Shown: positions 46,827 through 55,551 of the stretch, in pieces | How positions within the stretch are numbered: position 1 is the first letter of the stretch | Layout: each line of letters begins with the position of its first letter | From: Diplocloster agilis | GTDB lineage: Bacteria; Bacillota; Clostridia; Lachnospirales; Lachnospiraceae | Reading direction: 5' to 3' | NCBI RefSeq assembly: GCF_019042275.1 | Contig: NZ_JAHQCW010000022.1 | Span: forward strand, 1 to 64,000 | DNA: 64,000 nt | Notes under the pieces: model-generated | Told to the model about the DNA's origin: nothing | What the model saw: the letters and a program-made list of their open reading frames with translations, nothing else | Database searches by the model: none | Program-made: the position numbers and the translations under genes

Positions 46827-47792
46827 ATGCTGGACATTACTGCGATTGGTGAGATTGTCATTGATTTTACCCCCGCCGGTTTTTCGGAAGTGGGAAACAC
46901 ACTCTATGAGCGTCATCCGGGAGGAGGGCCGGCGAATATGCTGGTAGCCGCCGCCAAAAACCAGATGACAGGCGCTCTGCTGACGAAAGTGGGGAAGGAC
47001 CCGTTCGGAACTTATCTGGCCGGTGTCCTTAAGAAGAATGGCCTGGAATCCTGCGGGCTTCGTTACTCGCAGAACAAACCAACCATAACCGCTTGGGTGG
47101 ATCTGGATGAGAACAAAGAGAGAAGTTTTTTCAGCATTCAGACAGATATGTCGCTGACGGATTATTCCGTGGAGGATATTGATTATTCCCTGATCGACGA
47201 GTGCGGTATTCTGCATATCGCAGGCTCCATGATGTGCTGGGAAAAACCGATGGATGCGGTGAAAAAGGCATTTGCATATGCGAAGAAAAATCATAAGCTC
47301 ACCAGCTGCGACATGAACTGGAGGCCGGTGCTCAGTGACAGGGAATATGCGGTGCGCGAAATGGCGCCGTTTGTGCGGCAGTTTGATATCCTGAAACTGT
47401 CCGATGAAGAATTTGAGCTGTGTACCGGAACGACGGATCTGGAGACGGGAAGCCGGATGCTGCTGGATGGCGGGGTTAAGTTCCTGGCGGTGACTATGGG
47501 AGCCAGAGGCTGTTATTACCGGTATGCAAATGGCGGCGCGCTTGTAACGGCTTATGAGATTCAGGCGGTTGACAGCAATGGGGCCGGGGATGCTTTTACA
47601 GGATACCTCTTAGCGGGTCTTTGGAAGCAATTGAAAGAAGGGAAAGAGATCGGGGAGATCCCGCCGGAGGAGATCGGGGAGATCGTAGACCGCGCCAATG
47701 CCGCGGGAGCGCTGTGCACCACCAAAAGCGGGTCGCTTATGGCCATCCCGGACGCAGACGAGGTCGAGCGGTTCAGGAACGCTCACAGATGA
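46827..47792 (+). CDS. PfkB-family carbohydrate kinase (first of two)
   Basis: The 321-residue ribokinase-fold protein has the N-terminal PfkB pattern (HPGGGPANMLVAAAKN, about 30) and the C-terminal nucleotide/anion-hole motif DSNGAGDAFTGYLLAG (about 249; catalytic Asp 255). It fits phosphorylation of the imported sugar. It is about 35% similar in feel to the second kinase at 49625, so the two may act on different intermediates or one may be a fructokinase. The similarity is judged by eye, not measured. Confidence 0.9.
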   Translation: MLDITAIGEIVIDFTPAGFSEVGNTLYERHPGGGPANMLVAAAKNQMTGALLTKVGKDPFGTYLAGVLKKNGLESCGLRYSQNKPTITAWVDLDENKERSFFSIQTDMSLTDYSVEDIDYSLIDECGILHIAGSMMCWEKPMDAVKKAFAYAKKNHKLTSCDMNWRPVLSDREYAVREMAPFVRQFDILKLSDEEFELCTGTTDLETGSRMLLDGGVKFLAVTMGARGCYYRYANGGALVTAYEIQAVDSNGAGDAFTGYLLAGLWKQLKEGKEIGEIPPEEIGEIVDRANAAGALCTTKSGSLMAIPDADEVERFRNAHR

Positions 47793-47861
47793 CTCCTGAA
47801 GATACGAAGCGAATATATAGACAGGAAAGAGAGATTCCATAAAAAAGAAGGAGGCAGCAGT

Positions 47862-48290
47862 ATGTTAAAGAGAGGATTATTGAACGCGCAGGGTAAATAT
47901 TTGTTGGCACGCTTAGGGCATTTGGATTATCTGGCGATTACGGACGCCGGATTTAATATCCCGGAGGGAGTCGAAGTGGTGGATCTGGCGGTAAAGCCGA
48001 ATCTGCCGGATCTGATGACCGTGCTGGATCTGGTAATGAAGGAGATCGAGATTGAAAAGATCTATTTATGTGAGCCGATTAAGCAGTATGCCCCGGAATT
48101 CTTAAAGGAATATGAAAAGAGATTCCCGCCGGAAAAAATCGTATTCATACCGGATGTGGATGGCAGCGCTTTCCGCGCAAAAGTAAAGGAATGCAAGGGA
48201 GCCATACGTACCGGCCAGTATTGGCTGCATTGTCCGAACGTGGTGATACAGGCGGGATGTACCTATGTAGAAAAATCATACGAGGAATAA
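47862..48290 (+). CDS. RbsD/FucU-family sugar mutarotase (pyranase)
   Basis: The 142-residue protein matches the RbsD/FucU layout: LARLGHLDYLAITDAGFNIP at the N-terminus (conserved Gly-His), VKPNLPDLMTVLDLVMKEIEIE in the middle, and the GQYWLHCPNVVIQAG C-terminal stretch. These proteins equilibrate pyranose/furanose or anomeric forms so that a kinase receives the correct form. This supports an imported aldose or ketose rather than a pure alditol. aaggagg precedes the ATG. Confidence 0.9.
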   Translation: MLKRGLLNAQGKYLLARLGHLDYLAITDAGFNIPEGVEVVDLAVKPNLPDLMTVLDLVMKEIEIEKIYLCEPIKQYAPEFLKEYEKRFPPEKIVFIPDVDGSAFRAKVKECKGAIRTGQYWLHCPNVVIQAGCTYVEKSYEE

Positions 48291-48360
48291 GGCGAAACGG
48301 TGACAGTAAAAATTTCTCACCGGTAACGATACGGGTAAAAACGTACACATGGAGGGTCAT

Positions 48361-49041
48361 ATGAAATTTCAATTGGCGTTAGACGCTGTGGAACTGCAGC
48401 AGGCAAAGGCAATCGTTGGAAAGATACACCGGGAACTGGACATTGTGGAGCTGGGGACACCTTTTCTATGGAGGTATCCCCTGGATGTCATCCGTGAATT
48501 CAAAAATGAGTTCCCGGATGTGGAGATACTGGCAGACTTAAAGATCATGGACGGAGGCGCATACTGTGCCAATATGGCATTTGATGCAGGCGCGGATATC
48601 GTAACTGTGTCCGCGTTGTCTCTGGACGAAAATATAAAAGGCGCCGTCGCGGCGGCCAGGGAAAAGAACCGGAAGGTACTGGCCGATCTGATGGCTGTTC
48701 CTGTGGATGAGATTGCAAAGACTGCCCTGAGAGTAGAACAGATAGGGGTGGATTATGTGTGCATACACAGAGGAATCGGGATTAAAACCAGTCCGCTTGC
48801 GGGCCTTAAGATATTAAAGGAAACCTTGACAACCGCAGGAGCCGCGATCGCGGGAGGGATTGATGCGGTGACTCTTGGGGAAATAGCGCCCTATAATCCG
48901 GATCTTGTAATCATGGGAAGCGTTCTGACCGGTGCGCCGAATCCTTTGGCGGTACTTACCGAACTGAAAGAAATCGGCAGGTCTAAGGAGCACAAAAAGC
49001 AGGAAAGAACGGAGGAAACACATGGGACTGAATGCCGTTAG
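48361..49041 (+). CDS. 3-hexulose-6-phosphate synthase-like protein (OMPDC superfamily), altered active-site loop
   Basis: The 226-residue TIM-barrel protein is HxlA-like. It starts MKFQLALDAVE, has the superfamily catalytic D-x-K-x-x-D as D59-L-K61-I-M-D64 (ADLKIMDGG), and IAGGIDAVTLGEIAPYNPDLVIMG near the end. HxlA proteins join formaldehyde to ribulose 5-phosphate or run in reverse. Where Bacillus HxlA has H-x-G-Y-D-x-Q, this protein has HRGIGIKTSP (136-145), so the usual Asp and Gln are missing and the substrate may differ. The ATG at 48361 has ggagg; the gene overlaps the isomerase homologue by 20 bp. Confidence 0.85.
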   Translation: MKFQLALDAVELQQAKAIVGKIHRELDIVELGTPFLWRYPLDVIREFKNEFPDVEILADLKIMDGGAYCANMAFDAGADIVTVSALSLDENIKGAVAAAREKNRKVLADLMAVPVDEIAKTALRVEQIGVDYVCIHRGIGIKTSPLAGLKILKETLTTAGAAIAGGIDAVTLGEIAPYNPDLVIMGSVLTGAPNPLAVLTELKEIGRSKEHKKQERTEETHGTECR

Positions 49042-49609
49042 TTATTCCATCGAGGCAGTGGATGAGATAAGAGAAGTATTAAAGGGCGCCGATCCGGCAC
49101 AGACAGAAAAATTGGAGAGTGAAGTTCTAAAGGCGAAAAAAATACTGGTGGGCGGGGCAGGCCGCAGCCTGTTATCGATGAAATTCTTTGCCATGCGGCT
49201 GATGCAGTTTGGATTTCCCACCTATCTGGTCGGGGAAGTATGTACCCCCAGTATCCGTGAAGGGGACCTGCTGATCCTGGGAAGCATCTCCGGCTCCACT
49301 CCGGTGATACTGGCTATGGCGCAGAAGGCTAAGGCAGCAGGCGCGCGGATCGCCGTCATCACAATGAACGAGCAGGGAACCATTTCGCAGATGGCGGACT
49401 GTGTGGTTAAGGTGGGAAATGACATGATCAGGGAAGGGGCAGGAGATCCGGACGGGTGGAACGGTGAGGAATTTAACAGTATCCGTCCTTCCGGAAACAT
49501 TCTGGAAATAGCCATGGCGGTTCTTCTGGACTGCGTAATCTGCAGACTTATGGCAAAGACCCGACAGGCCCTGGATGTCCTGAGCCGCAACCACGCGAAT
49601 CTGGAATGA
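49022..49609 (+). CDS. 6-phospho-3-hexuloisomerase-like SIS protein
   Basis: The 195-residue SIS-domain protein is HxlB-like: GAGRSLLSMKFFAMRLMQFGF (phosphosugar site, about 45), LVGEVCTPSIREGDLLILGS and the C-terminal HANLE typical of this family. HxlB converts 3-hexulose 6-phosphate to fructose 6-phosphate. The loop usually written GSGSGET reads GSISGST here (87-93), losing the Glu, while the later Glu (E162 in PSGNILEIAM) is kept. It overlaps the previous gene by 20 bp, as HPS/PHI pairs often do. It gives the locus a route into glycolysis. Confidence 0.86.
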   Translation: MGLNAVSYSIEAVDEIREVLKGADPAQTEKLESEVLKAKKILVGGAGRSLLSMKFFAMRLMQFGFPTYLVGEVCTPSIREGDLLILGSISGSTPVILAMAQKAKAAGARIAVITMNEQGTISQMADCVVKVGNDMIREGAGDPDGWNGEEFNSIRPSGNILEIAMAVLLDCVICRLMAKTRQALDVLSRNHANLE

Positions 49610-49624
49610 AAGGTTGAGGGTTAC

Positions 49625-50632
49625 ATGGATAGGGACGAACAAGACAATAGAGGCATAGACGTAATCTCCATGGGGGATCTGATGATCGACTTTACCTCTC
49701 TGGGAATCAATGCGGATGGGAAAATGCTGTTTGAACGCAACCCCGGCGGCGCGCCAGCCAACGTGGCGGCCCAGGTCTGCAGGCTGGGAGGGAGAAGCGC
49801 TTTTATGGGAACGGTAGGGACGGATGAACACGGGGAATATCTCTGCCGCGTAATGCGGGATCTGGGAGTCTTAACCGACGGGCTGATTCAGACAGAGAAA
49901 TGTTCCACAAGGATTACCTTTGTTTATTTGAATGAGGAACACGAACGGTTCTTTTCCAGCTACCGTTCCCCGCGGGCGGAGATTGTATTTTCTCCGGCAG
50001 ACATACGCTATGACCTGTTGGACAGCGCTAAGATTCTTCACATTCCTTCCAGCATTTTGTATGATGAACCTGTGAAGGATGCGGTGGAGGCGGCTGTCAC
50101 ATACGCCAGAGGAAAGGGAAAACTGATTTCTTATGATCCCAACTGGAATAAGGTGCTTGGGTATAATTCAGAACAGACGCGGATCATGCTGGACTTTATC
50201 CGACATGTGGACGTCCTGAAAATCTCCGGTGAGGAGTTTAAGTATCTCTTTGACGGACGGCCTCTTGAGCAGGTGACTGCGAAGCTGGTTGAATCAGGGG
50301 TCCAACTGGTGGCGGTTACGTTTGGAAAAAGGGGTTGCTATTACCGGACCAAACAGGCGGCCGGACATCTGCCGGCATACCAGACCAGGGTGGTTGACAC
50401 GACGGGGGCAGGGGATTCCTTCATGGGAGGCTTGCTGTACGGATTGAGCCGCGTCTCAAAAAAACCGGAGGAACTGTCGGAGAAGGAACTCCGGGAGCGA
50501 ATCGATTTTGCCAACGCGTGCGGATCTGCCTGCGCGGCAAAAAGAGGGTCGCTGCTGGTAATGCCCACTATGGAAGAAGTGGAGCAGACCCGCAGAAACG
50601 GCACTTCGGCTCGGCTCCTATGCTCCGATTGA
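49625..50632 (+). CDS. PfkB-family carbohydrate kinase (second; fructokinase-like)
   Basis: The 335-residue ribokinase-fold protein has NPGGAPANVAAQVCRLGG (about 40), the anion-hole motif DTTGAGDSFMGGLLYG (about 257, catalytic Asp 263) and the C-terminal KRGSLLVMPT common in fructokinases. It is the last gene of the operon and ends 40 bp before a strong terminator. Its pairing with the kinase at 46827 suggests two phosphorylation steps or two entry sugars. Confidence 0.9.
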   Translation: MDRDEQDNRGIDVISMGDLMIDFTSLGINADGKMLFERNPGGAPANVAAQVCRLGGRSAFMGTVGTDEHGEYLCRVMRDLGVLTDGLIQTEKCSTRITFVYLNEEHERFFSSYRSPRAEIVFSPADIRYDLLDSAKILHIPSSILYDEPVKDAVEAAVTYARGKGKLISYDPNWNKVLGYNSEQTRIMLDFIRHVDVLKISGEEFKYLFDGRPLEQVTAKLVESGVQLVAVTFGKRGCYYRTKQAAGHLPAYQTRVVDTTGAGDSFMGGLLYGLSRVSKKPEELSEKELRERIDFANACGSACAAKRGSLLVMPTMEEVEQTRRNGTSARLLCSD

Positions 50633-50670
50633 GGAAGAGGCGCTTATTGATTGGCAAAAGTATATGATAA

Positions 50671-50729
50671 ATAAAAAACCGGCGGTCCTTTTGGCTCCAT
50701 ACAGCCAGAAGGGACCGCCGGTTTTTGGT
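50671..50729 (+). terminator. Strong terminator of the sugar operon
   Basis: aaaaaccggcggtcc with ttttggct pairs with agccagaagggaccgccggttttt over about 22 bp, and a T tract ends it. A 65-residue frame (50664-50861) runs through it and is rejected. Confidence 0.85.
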
Positions 50730-50856
50730 GAATGGTTACTTCCGGCCTGTTTTGTGCCGGCCTTTTTTACGGATTCGGAGGTTGACGGACAGGGAACAAT
50801 TCCTAATGGGATTCTATTTTTGAACTTTCTGTGGGAAATTCTTTTTCCAAAAGAGG

Positions 50857-50885
50857 TTTAAAAATAGCCGTATTTAGTGTATAGT
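50857..50885 (+). promoter_or_regulatory. Possible promoter of polA
   Basis: TTTAAA (50857-50862) and TATAGT (50880-50885) are separated by 17 bp, with an extended TG. The -35 box is weak. Confidence 0.4.
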
Positions 50886-50891
50886 ATTATA

Positions 50892-51090
50892 GGGCAAGCC
50901 TCAGGGAGCGCCTCGGCACAAGCAGGACAACCGGGATAGACACAAGCGGTTCGGGTGAATTAGCCGGAACAAAGGGTTCCCCTAAGCCTGAATAAATGAC
51001 GCAGTAAATGCGTCACCGGAGGAACGGCTGAACAAAAAAATGTTCATCCATACCTGATTATATGACGCAGCAAGTGCGTCACTGGAGGAA
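50892..51090 (+). repeat. polA leader with two stem-loop/RBS cassettes
   Basis: Two GACGCA/TGCGTC stems (50998-51014 and 51064-51080) are each followed by a Shine-Dalgarno site, accggaggaac and actggaggaaa; only the second precedes a gene. Before them, 50892-50990 contains purine-rich hairpins (AACCG...CGGTT; GGAAC...GTTCC) that I cannot assign to a known riboswitch. Confidence 0.75.
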
Positions 51091-51093
51091 AAT

Positions 51094-53760
51094 ATGAGCG
51101 AAAAGATTGTATTGATAGATGGGCACAGCATCCTGAACCGGGCCTTTTTCGGGGTGCCGGATCTGACGAACTCAGACGGGCTGCATACGAATGCGATTTA
51201 TGGATTTCTAAATATCATGTTTAAAATTCTGGAGGAGGAGCAGGCGGATTATCTGACCGTGGCGTTTGACGTACATGCTCCCACCTTCCGGCATGAGATG
51301 TTTGGGGAATATAAGGGAACCAGGAAACCGATGGCGGATGAACTGCACCAGCAGGTGCCGGTGATGAAGGAAGTGCTGGGCGCCATGGGGATTCAGGTGA
51401 TCGAGCAGGCAGGGTATGAGGCGGACGACCTGCTGGGCACCGTATCCAAACACTGCGAGGAGCTGGGGTTGGACGTATCGGTGGTGTCCGGAGACAGGGA
51501 TTTATTGCAGTTAGCTACGGACAAGGTAAAGATCCGGATTCCCAAGACAAAGCGGGGAACCACGGAGGTCGAGGATTATTACGCGGAGGATGTATGCAAG
51601 CGTTACCAGGTGACGCCCACCCAGTTTATCGATGTCAAGGCATTGATGGGCGACGCTTCGGATAATATCCCGGGGGTTCCGGGAATCGGGGAAAAGACGG
51701 CGACAAAGATCATCGTGGACTATGGCAGTATCGAAAACGCTTATGAACATGTGGAGGAGATCAAGCCGAACCGGGCGAAAGAAGCGCTGCGGGATCATTA
51801 TGATATGGCTCAGATGAGTAAAACCCTGGCCACGATCTGCGTGGACTGCGATGTTCCGTTTTCGTTAGACAAGGCAAAGCTTGGCGAATTGTATACGCCG
51901 GAGGCGTATAATCTGTTTAAACAGCTGGAATTTAAAAACATGCTGAGCCGGTTCCATGTGGAAGTGCCCGCGCAAAAAGTAGAGGGACATTTTCGGAAAG
52001 TCACGCTGCTGCAGGATGTGGAGGAAGTGTTTCAGAATATTCAAAAGATTCTGGAGGCGGATTCGGAAAAGAAAGACAGCCGGATCGGCTTCGTGTGGAT
52101 CGGGGAGGAGGAGCCTCTCGGGCTTGCTCTCGCCTGCGGGGATAAGGAGATCTGTTATATCCCGGCGGAAGGTTTCGTGACGGAAGAGTATCTGAAGGAA
52201 CAGCTGGGAAATCTGATAGCAAAAGCGGATGCGGCTGCGACGCTGGATCTGAAAAGCCAGCTGGGGCGGATCACCCTGACAGATGCAGGGAAGGAGCGGC
52301 TGTTTGACTGTAATATTGCCGCGTATCTGCTGAATCCGCTTAAGGACAGCTATTCTTATGATGATCTTGCGAAGGAATATCTGGGACTGATGATTCCGTC
52401 CCGGATGGATCTGCTGGGCAAATCAGGGTGGACGGCCGCGCAGGAAGAAAAACCCCAGGAATTTCTGACCTGTGTCTGTTATATGGCTTATACCGCCTGG
52501 AGGGCTGCAAAAGAACTGATGGAGGGCCTGAAGGACACGGACATGCTCCGCCTTTTTCAAACGGTGGAGATGCCGCTCGTGTATACCCTTTACGATATGG
52601 AACAGGCCGGCATCCTGGTGCAGTCGGAAGAGCTTAAGATCTACGGGGAAGAGTTAGGAGTCAGGATCGCGCAGCTGGAACAGAGCATCTATCAGATGGC
52701 CGGAGAGGAGTTTAACATCAATTCTCCAAAACAGCTGGGCGTGGTGCTGTTTGAACATCTGAAGCTTCCCGGAGGAAAGAAGACGAAGACCGGATTCTCC
52801 ACAGCGGCGGATGTGTTAGAAAAGCTGGCCCCGGAAAATGAGATCGTGTCGCTGATTCTGGAATACCGCCAGCTGACAAAATTAAAATCCACTTATGCCG
52901 ATGGGCTTGCGGCCTACATCGCGGCGGACGGAAGAATCCACAGCACATTTAACCAGACGATTACGGCTACCGGCAGAATCAGCAGCACGGAGCCGAATCT
53001 TCAAAATATACCGATCCGGATGGAACTGGGCCGGCTGATTCGAAAAGTGTTCATACCTGCGCCCGGCTGTGTCTTTATCGACGCGGACTACTCCCAGATC
53101 GAGCTGAGAGTGCTGGCGCATATGTCCGAGGATGAGAATCTGATTCACGCGTACCGAGAAGCGGCGGATATCCACCGGATGACCGCTTCCCAGGTGTTCC
53201 ACACTCCTTTTGATGAGGTCAGCCCGCAGCAGAGGAGCAACGCCAAAGCGGTGAATTTTGGGATCGTCTATGGGATCAGCTCCTTCGGGTTAAGCCAGGG
53301 CCTTAGCATTACCCGAAAGGAAGCGGCGGATTATATCGGGAAATACTTTGAAACCTATCCGGGTGTGAAGAAGTTTCTGGATAACCTGGTAGTCCACGCA
53401 AAAGAAGAGGGATATGTGACCACCATGTTCGGCCGCAGGCGGCCGGTGCCGGAATTAAAATCCAGCAATTTTATGCAGCGCTCTTTCGGAGAGCGGGTGG
53501 CTATGAATTCGCCGATCCAGGGAACGGCGGCGGATATTATCAAGATCGCTATGATCCATGTGAACGAGCGGTTAAAAAAGGAAAAGTTAAAGTCCCGGTT
53601 GATCCTGCAGGTGCATGATGAGCTGCTGATCGAGGCGGACAGAAGCGAAGTGGAAGAAGTGCAGAAGATTCTGTCGGAGGAGATGCACCGGGCGGCGGAC
53701 TTAAGCGTGCCGTTGGAAATCGATATGCACGAAGGGGAAAACTGGTACGAAGCGAAGTAG
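51094..53760 (+). CDS. polA: DNA polymerase I
   Basis: The 888-residue protein has a 5' nuclease domain (1-290; VLIDGHSILNRAFFG, AGYEADDLLGT, GVPGIGEKTA), a 3'-5' exonuclease-like domain (about 300-480) and a polymerase domain with motif A DYSQIELRVLAH (about 668), motif B RSNAKAVNFGIVYGIS and motif C QVHDELLIE. The exonuclease acidic residues appear lost (FVWIGEEEPLG where FDTET is expected), so proofreading is probably absent, as in Bacillus-type PolA. It fills gaps in repair and Okazaki processing. The start is served by the second cassette's ggaggaaa. coaE follows after 11 bp. Confidence 0.97.
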   Translation: MSEKIVLIDGHSILNRAFFGVPDLTNSDGLHTNAIYGFLNIMFKILEEEQADYLTVAFDVHAPTFRHEMFGEYKGTRKPMADELHQQVPVMKEVLGAMGIQVIEQAGYEADDLLGTVSKHCEELGLDVSVVSGDRDLLQLATDKVKIRIPKTKRGTTEVEDYYAEDVCKRYQVTPTQFIDVKALMGDASDNIPGVPGIGEKTATKIIVDYGSIENAYEHVEEIKPNRAKEALRDHYDMAQMSKTLATICVDCDVPFSLDKAKLGELYTPEAYNLFKQLEFKNMLSRFHVEVPAQKVEGHFRKVTLLQDVEEVFQNIQKILEADSEKKDSRIGFVWIGEEEPLGLALACGDKEICYIPAEGFVTEEYLKEQLGNLIAKADAAATLDLKSQLGRITLTDAGKERLFDCNIAAYLLNPLKDSYSYDDLAKEYLGLMIPSRMDLLGKSGWTAAQEEKPQEFLTCVCYMAYTAWRAAKELMEGLKDTDMLRLFQTVEMPLVYTLYDMEQAGILVQSEELKIYGEELGVRIAQLEQSIYQMAGEEFNINSPKQLGVVLFEHLKLPGGKKTKTGFSTAADVLEKLAPENEIVSLILEYRQLTKLKSTYADGLAAYIAADGRIHSTFNQTITATGRISSTEPNLQNIPIRMELGRLIRKVFIPAPGCVFIDADYSQIELRVLAHMSEDENLIHAYREAADIHRMTASQVFHTPFDEVSPQQRSNAKAVNFGIVYGISSFGLSQGLSITRKEAADYIGKYFETYPGVKKFLDNLVVHAKEEGYVTTMFGRRRPVPELKSSNFMQRSFGERVAMNSPIQGTAADIIKIAMIHVNERLKKEKLKSRLILQVHDELLIEADRSEVEEVQKILSEEMHRAADLSVPLEIDMHEGENWYEAK

Positions 53761-53771
53761 GGGCGGAGCAT

Positions 53772-54389
53772 ATGAAAGTGATTGGAATTACCGGAGGTGT
53801 CGGTTCCGGGAAAAGTACGATATTGGAGTATATAGGAAGAGTCTATAACGCCCGGGTGATCCAGGCCGATAAAGTGGGCCACCTGATGATGGAGACAGGG
53901 CAGCCGGGCTATTATCAGGTGGTGGAGACCTTCGGAAGCGGCATCCTGAACGGGGATCAGACCGTCAATCGGGCGAAGCTGTCGGCGTTGGTATTCGAAA
54001 AGCCGGAACTGCTGGCGAAGCTTGAGAAGATTATCCATCCGGCGGTGAAAGCCTATATTGTGGAAGAGATCGATAAGGAGCGGACCGCGGGAAAGCTTTC
54101 ACTGGTGCTGGTAGAAGCGGCGCTGCTGATTGAAGACAATTACCGCGTGCTCTGCGATGAATTCTGGTATATTTACGCGGCGGATGAGATACGCAGGGAA
54201 CGGCTGAAACGCTGGCGGGGCTACAGCGATGAAAAGGTGGACCGGATCATGGCCCATCAGATGTCGGCCGAGGAATACCGCAGGCATTGTGAGGAAGAGA
54301 TTGACAATAACGGGGAGCTTTCGGATGTATATGGCCAGATTGATCAGATAATGAAAAAGCGCGGTATCCATAAGAGACAGAAAATGTAA
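53772..54389 (+). CDS. coaE: Dephospho-CoA kinase
   Basis: This enzyme phosphorylates dephospho-CoA at the last step of coenzyme A synthesis. The 205-residue protein has the P-loop GGVGSGKST (about 8-16), the substrate Asp in QADKVGH, and the lid/C-terminal RLKRWRGYSDEKVDRIMAHQ. The place after polA is the usual Firmicute gene order. The next gene starts 25 bp downstream. Confidence 0.96.
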   Translation: MKVIGITGGVGSGKSTILEYIGRVYNARVIQADKVGHLMMETGQPGYYQVVETFGSGILNGDQTVNRAKLSALVFEKPELLAKLEKIIHPAVKAYIVEEIDKERTAGKLSLVLVEAALLIEDNYRVLCDEFWYIYAADEIRRERLKRWRGYSDEKVDRIMAHQMSAEEYRRHCEEEIDNNGELSDVYGQIDQIMKKRGIHKRQKM

Positions 54390-54414
54390 AACAGGATCAG
54401 AAAGGAAGAACAGC

Positions 54415-55212
54415 ATGAATTTATGCAGTATAGCCAGCGGCAGCAGCGGGAACTGTATCTATGTGGGCAGTGAAAAAACGCATTTGCTGGTGGACGCGGG
54501 AATCAGCGGTAAACGGATCGAACAGGGATTGAACGAACTGGATTTGACCACAGGGGATATGAAAGGGATTTTGATTACCCATGAACATATCGATCACGTG
54601 CAGGGCCTGGGAGTGCTGGCCAGAAGGTACGGACTGCCGATCTATGGGACAGCGGCCACCTTTGAGGCGGTGAAGCGGATGAATTCCGTGGGAAAGATAC
54701 CGGATGAGCTGTTTTGTCCGATTTGTCCGGACGAAGTGTTTGAAATCGAGGATTTGCAGATCCGTCCGTTTTCCATTTCCCATGACGCCGCCGACCCGGT
54801 GGCTTACCGGCTGGAATGCGGGGCGAAGGCGGTTGGAGTGGCCACGGATATGGGAATTTATACGGATTATATCGTGGAGAACCTGCAGGGATTAGATGCT
54901 CTTTTGCTGGAGGCGAACCATGACATACATATGCTGGAGGTGGGCGCTTACCCCTATCCGCTGAAACGGCGGATTCTGGGAGAGCGGGGCCATCTGTCCA
55001 ATGAGGCCAGCGGTCAGCTGCTTTGCAGGCTGTTGCATGATAAATTAAAATCGATCGTACTGGGTCATCTGAGCAAGGAGAATAACTATGCGGAACTGGC
55101 CTATGAGACGGTAAAGCTGGAAATTGACCTGGATAATTGCCCGTATCAGTCCGGGGATTTTAAAATCCAGGTGGCCAAAAGGGACTGTGTATCGGAATTG
55201 ATCGCAGTTTGA
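54415..55212 (+). CDS. MBL-fold hydrolase, WalJ/YycJ-like
   Basis: The 265-residue protein begins CSIASGSSGNCIYVG and has the metal-binding HEHIDHVQGL (about 57-66), VATDMG and GHLSNEAS, which match the YycJ/WalJ group of metallo-beta-lactamase-fold exonucleases rather than lactamases. YycJ in Bacillus links DNA damage repair and cell-wall control by WalRK. Here it sits after polA-coaE rather than beside walRK. ggaag before the ATG is a fair site. Confidence 0.9.
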   Translation: MNLCSIASGSSGNCIYVGSEKTHLLVDAGISGKRIEQGLNELDLTTGDMKGILITHEHIDHVQGLGVLARRYGLPIYGTAATFEAVKRMNSVGKIPDELFCPICPDEVFEIEDLQIRPFSISHDAADPVAYRLECGAKAVGVATDMGIYTDYIVENLQGLDALLLEANHDIHMLEVGAYPYPLKRRILGERGHLSNEASGQLLCRLLHDKLKSIVLGHLSKENNYAELAYETVKLEIDLDNCPYQSGDFKIQVAKRDCVSELIAV

Positions 55213-55252
55213 AAAAATGATTTGAGAAATAGAATAAAAGGAGAACCTGAGG

Positions 55253-55525
55253 ATGAAAAAGACAATCATTACCGTTGTAGGAAAGGATACCGTGGGTATC
55301 ATCGGAAAAGTGTGCACGTACCTGGCAAATAACAATATTAATATAGAAGACATTTCTCAGACGATCGTGCAGGAATTTTTTAACATGATGATGATCGTGG
55401 ATACGAACCAATCCCCCAAGCCGTTTGCGGATCTGTGCAAGGAGCTGGACCAGATCGGAGATGAGATCGGGGTAACCATCAAATGCCAGCATGAAGATAT
55501 TTTTGACAAAATGCACCGGATTTAA
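55253..55525 (+). CDS. ACT-domain protein (UPF0237)
   Basis: The 90-residue protein is a single ACT-like domain: [36 protein letters not shown], then a C-terminal strand-helix. It belongs to UPF0237, whose genes are nearly always found before a UPF0210 (DUF711) gene, as here with a 26-bp gap. The ligand and function are unknown; a role in sensing an amino acid is suggested only by the domain. aaaggag precedes the ATG. Confidence 0.93.
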   Translation: MKKTIITVVGKDTVGIIGKVCTYLANNNINIEDISQTIVQEFFNMMMIVDTNQSPKPFADLCKELDQIGDEIGVTIKCQHEDIFDKMHRI

Positions 55526-55551
55526 CGAGAGGAAGGCACAGGGATAACAGG

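Noticed and set aside
50664-50861. 65-codon frame after the sugar operon
   Set aside because: It runs straight through a strong terminator hairpin and has no conserved character.
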